Positions 4,439 through 6,053 of a DNA stretch of 6,053 nt are shown here, one piece after another (position 1 is the first letter of the stretch; each line of letters starts with the position of its first letter). The notes beneath the pieces were generated by a model. It saw only the letters and a program-made list of their open reading frames with translations. It ran no database searches and had not been told where the DNA came from. The position numbers and the translations under genes were made by a program. The stretch is from an uncultured Rubrobacteraceae bacterium (GTDB taxonomy: Bacteria > Actinomycetota > Rubrobacteria > Rubrobacterales > Rubrobacteraceae), in NCBI GenBank assembly GCA_902806105.1, contig CADCVI010000189.1, forward strand, positions 1-6,053, given 5' to 3'.

Positions 4439-5809
4439 GTGACGAGCAGCACGGTTGGGGAGAACTTCTGGGGGTCCAAGGGTAGGATCCGGGACGGCGT
4501 CTGGGGCGACGTGCCGGTCGACAAGGCCGTTCGCACGCTCCTCGACACACCGGCGATGACGCGCCTGAAGGGCATAAGCTCCCTGGGCTTCCCCTACTTC
4601 GCCTTCCCCGCCGCCCGCCACACCGGCTTCGACCACGCCGTCGGCGTCTACCACCTGATGCGCCTCACCATCAAGAGGATCACGGACTCGGGCGCCTACC
4701 TCGAAGACCGCGACGTCCGCGCCTCCCTTGCCGCCGCCCTCCTTCGGGACGTGGGCCGGTACCCTCACCCCTGGGCCGTCGAAGGTATCAACCTCCCCGC
4801 GATGATCCCGAGCGACGTGGAGACGAGGCGCTTGATAGAAGAGACGGAGGTTGCTGAGGTTCTCCGCGAGACCTGGGACCTCGAGCCCCACAACGTCTTC
4901 CGCCTGATCGCGAGGGGCAGCGGGAGCCAAGACGGCAGGTACGGTTTCGAGACCGCCCCGCGAGACCTCACCCCGACCGAGCACCTCGTTCGGGACCTGC
5001 TCTCGGGCGCCCTCGACCTCGCAACGCTCGACGGCCTCGTGCGCGACACCCGTGGGGCCAGGCTCCCCTTCGGCAACGTGGACGTCGAGGCGATCATCAA
5101 CTCCCTTAGAATCGTCGGGCAGGACAACCGCGCCGTCCTCGCCATCGACGAACCGGCGGTCGGGCACCTCCAGTCCCTCGTCTTCGCCCGCTACCTGATG
5201 CACTACAACGTCTACGGCCACCACGCCCTGCGCGTCCCGACCGCGATGTTCCTCCGCTCGGTTCAAGATGCCATCCAGGCCGAGGAGATCACCGCGGAAG
5301 AGCTTATCCGACAGGATGACGCCGGAGCCCTCGCCCTCGTCTCAAGATCCGCAGATCCCAACGGCTCTTCCGCTCCCCTCGTCAGGCGCCTCGTCGAGCG
5401 CCGCCCGTACAAGAGCGCCCTGGAGCTCGACGAGCGCCACCCGAGCTATGCCTCCCTCGTGCGCCTGCGCGACGATGCCTCCTGGCGCCGACGCGTGGAA
5501 GAAGCATGGGCCCGCTACCTCACCCGCTACCGCAAGGGCGTCGCAGGCCCCTTCGACATCCTTATAGACCTCCCCGAGAACAAACACTTCGACGTTGGTC
5601 TGCGAGTCATCCTGCGCTCCCCGGGGCTCACCTCCGGCGAACGTAACCCCGCAACCTGGCAGGGCATCTCCGGCCTCTCCGAGGAAGACATGGTCCGATA
5701 CCACGCCCCCCTGCACCGCGCTCGCATCGCCACCGCAACCGACGAACTGGCTACCTCCGTCCGCCGCCACGCCGACGAACTCTTCACCATCGCCGAAGAA
5801 GTGGGATAA
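4439..5809 (+). CDS. HD-superfamily dNTPase-like protein with degenerate metal site
   Basis: 456 residues from a GTG with GGAGG six bases upstream. The N-terminal half resembles the COG1078/SAMHD1-like HD group: RLKGISSLGFPYFAFPAARHTGFDHAVGVYHLMRL (42-76) corresponds to the family 'RLRxIxQLG...HTRFEHSLGV' region and keeps the first metal ligand candidate H66. The HD doublet expected in 'LLHDIGH' reads LLRDVGRYPH (101-110), so R103 replaces His and only D104 remains. The distal motif, normally D-x-D-K/R-x-D-Y-x-x-R-D, reads LDLATLDGLVRD (192-203), with A195 at the place of the last metal-binding Asp and G199 at the Tyr. Active members hydrolyse dNTPs or related nucleotides; this protein probably cannot bind metal normally and may be regulatory or a nucleotide-binding pseudoenzyme. 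The C-terminal 200 residues are Arg-rich helical sequence that I do not recognise. It is followed by tandem hairpins. No operon partner is visible. Confidence 0.8.
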   Translation: MTSSTVGENFWGSKGRIRDGVWGDVPVDKAVRTLLDTPAMTRLKGISSLGFPYFAFPAARHTGFDHAVGVYHLMRLTIKRITDSGAYLEDRDVRASLAAALLRDVGRYPHPWAVEGINLPAMIPSDVETRRLIEETEVAEVLRETWDLEPHNVFRLIARGSGSQDGRYGFETAPRDLTPTEHLVRDLLSGALDLATLDGLVRDTRGARLPFGNVDVEAIINSLRIVGQDNRAVLAIDEPAVGHLQSLVFARYLMHYNVYGHHALRVPTAMFLRSVQDAIQAEEITAEELIRQDDAGALALVSRSADPNGSSAPLVRRLVERRPYKSALELDERHPSYASLVRLRDDASWRRRVEEAWARYLTRYRKGVAGPFDILIDLPENKHFDVGLRVILRSPGLTSGERNPATWQGISGLSEEDMVRYHAPLHRARIATATDELATSVRRHADELFTIAEEVG

Positions 5810-5822
5810 ACAAGCAAGGAGA

Positions 5823-5863
5823 AAGGGCCGGTGTCAATAGGAGGAAACCCTCTTCCGGCCCTT
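5823..5863. terminator. Hairpin 1 downstream of the HD-protein gene
   Basis: AAGGGCCGG (5823-5831) pairs perfectly with CCGGCCCTT (5855-5863). The 23-base loop contains a smaller stem (GAGG with CCTC) and an AGGAGG. It starts 13 bases after the HD gene stop codon. There is no T-run on the plus strand; on the minus strand the arm is followed by the pyrimidine-rich TCTCCTTGCTTGTTT, so it could also terminate opposing transcription. Confidence 0.55.
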
Positions 5864-5886
5864 AGCGGTACTCAAGGAGTACCGCT
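5864..5886. repeat. Hairpin 2: perfect 10-bp inverted repeat holding a ribosome binding site
   Basis: AGCGGTACTC (5864-5873) pairs with GAGTACCGCT (5877-5886) across a three-base loop. It begins at the base next to the end of hairpin 1. AAGGAG (5874-5879) spans the loop and the 3' arm and stands seven bases before a GTG that opens a reading frame to the right edge. It may work as the second half of a tandem terminator, as a translational control hairpin, or both. Confidence 0.5.
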
Positions 5887-6053
5887 GTGTATACGGATTA
5901 TAAACCCTGCCATCGGCTCCCGCAAACCCTACGAAAAACGCGGCCCGCTCCGATCCACCCCGCTTGGGTCAGTCGATACCGGAGCGACCTACAGTCTCCT
6001 AATAGACTCTTGCAAGCACTTGCAATTCAAACGAACGAGTTGTTGGAGCAATG
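5887..6053 (+). CDS. Possible gene start, partial (55 codons to right edge)
   Basis: The GTG at 5887, with AAGGAG seven bases upstream, opens a frame of 55 complete codons and no stop before the window ends. The peptide begins VYTDYKPCHRLPQTLRK, is basic and proline-containing, and then carries an amphipathic helix NRLLQALAIQTNELLEQ (about 39-55). I recognise no family. Codon use differs from the neighbours: only a little over half of the third positions are G or C, compared with a strong majority in the HD gene, so this is either acquired DNA or non-coding sequence that happens to be open. The ribosome binding site lies partly inside a 10-bp hairpin. Frame length alone is weak evidence. Confidence 0.35.
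   Translation, partial: MYTDYKPCHRLPQTLRKTRPAPIHPAWVSRYRSDLQSPNRLLQALAIQTNELLEQ
6010..6025. repeat. 16-bp near-perfect palindrome TTGCAAG-CA-CTTGCAA
   Basis: Seven-base arms are separated by two bases. It can also be read as a direct repeat of CTTGCAA at 6009-6015 and 6019-6025, exactly ten bases (one helical turn) apart. This is a typical operator shape for a dimeric regulator. It lies inside the possible reading frame that starts at 5887, which weakens either the operator or the gene interpretation. Confidence 0.35.

Noticed and set aside
4373..5266. Minus-strand open frame of 297 codons opposite the HD gene
   Set aside because: Its Gly/Val/Glu-rich translation is a mirror of the plus-strand HD gene, and it also overlaps the divergent promoter region.
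5810..5900. A tRNA or known riboswitch in the hairpin region after the HD gene
   Set aside because: There is no acceptor/T-arm pattern or CCA-proximal consensus, and I do not recognise any riboswitch core motif.
5990..6053. Minus-strand promoter TTGAAT with a long spacer around the CTTGCAA palindrome (MerR-like layout) driving a small RNA that ends at the tandem hairpins
   Set aside because: The -10 candidates (CTATTA or TATTAG) are poor, the spacer length has to be chosen to fit, and no conserved RNA structure is visible between it and the hairpins.
6051..6053. ATG at the very end of the window as the start of a next gene
   Set aside because: GGAG lies only two bases upstream, which is too close, and nothing of the product can be seen.

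Overview
The window is a high-GC bacterial chromosome segment whose genes use G or C at most third codon positions. The gene content (Spo0M-type arrestin-fold protein, STAS/GHKL ATPase, STAS-like winged-helix regulator, HD-superfamily protein) and two apparently leaderless genes suggest an actinobacterium. A Rubrobacter-like organism is my best guess, but this is inference from style and content, not an identification.

Left part (1-2819, all minus strand). Read in the direction of transcription, this holds a STAS + GHKL-type ATPase (2807-1890), a STAS-like (DUF4325-type) protein fused to a winged helix-turn-helix (1789-1184), and then a tightly coupled three-gene operon. The operon contains a 204-residue protein with a Rad52-like signature (1097-483), a 69-residue zinc-ribbon-like protein (483-274), and a second CC/CxxC protein that runs off the left edge (272-<1). 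The two small cysteine proteins look like diverged paralogs. An 18-bp site, TTCACTGAA-N3-AGTGAG, occurs only twice in the window. One copy overlaps the start of the winged-helix gene and the other overlaps the promoter of the three-gene operon, so the winged-helix protein is a strong candidate to repress both itself and the operon. Together the genes read as a possible signal-to-output circuit: ATPase/STAS sensor, STAS-like DNA-binding switch, then a DNA-annealing-like protein with two zinc-ribbon partners.

Middle part (2820-4438). A 13-bp hairpin separates the ATPase gene from the upstream spo0M-like gene (3691-2924). Next is a GNAT acetyltransferase of the RimJ/RimL type (minus, ending at 3788). 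Its start is unclear: an ideal ribosome binding site precedes an ATA codon rather than a standard start. A short divergent intergenic region follows.

Right part (4439-6053, plus strand). A 456-residue HD-superfamily protein of the dNTP triphosphohydrolase-like group keeps the family fold signatures but has lost two expected metal ligands (HD is RD, and the last Asp is Ala). Two back-to-back hairpins follow. The second one holds a ribosome binding site for a GTG-started reading frame that stays open to the right edge and has clearly different codon use. No tRNA, rRNA, CRISPR array or insertion sequence was seen.
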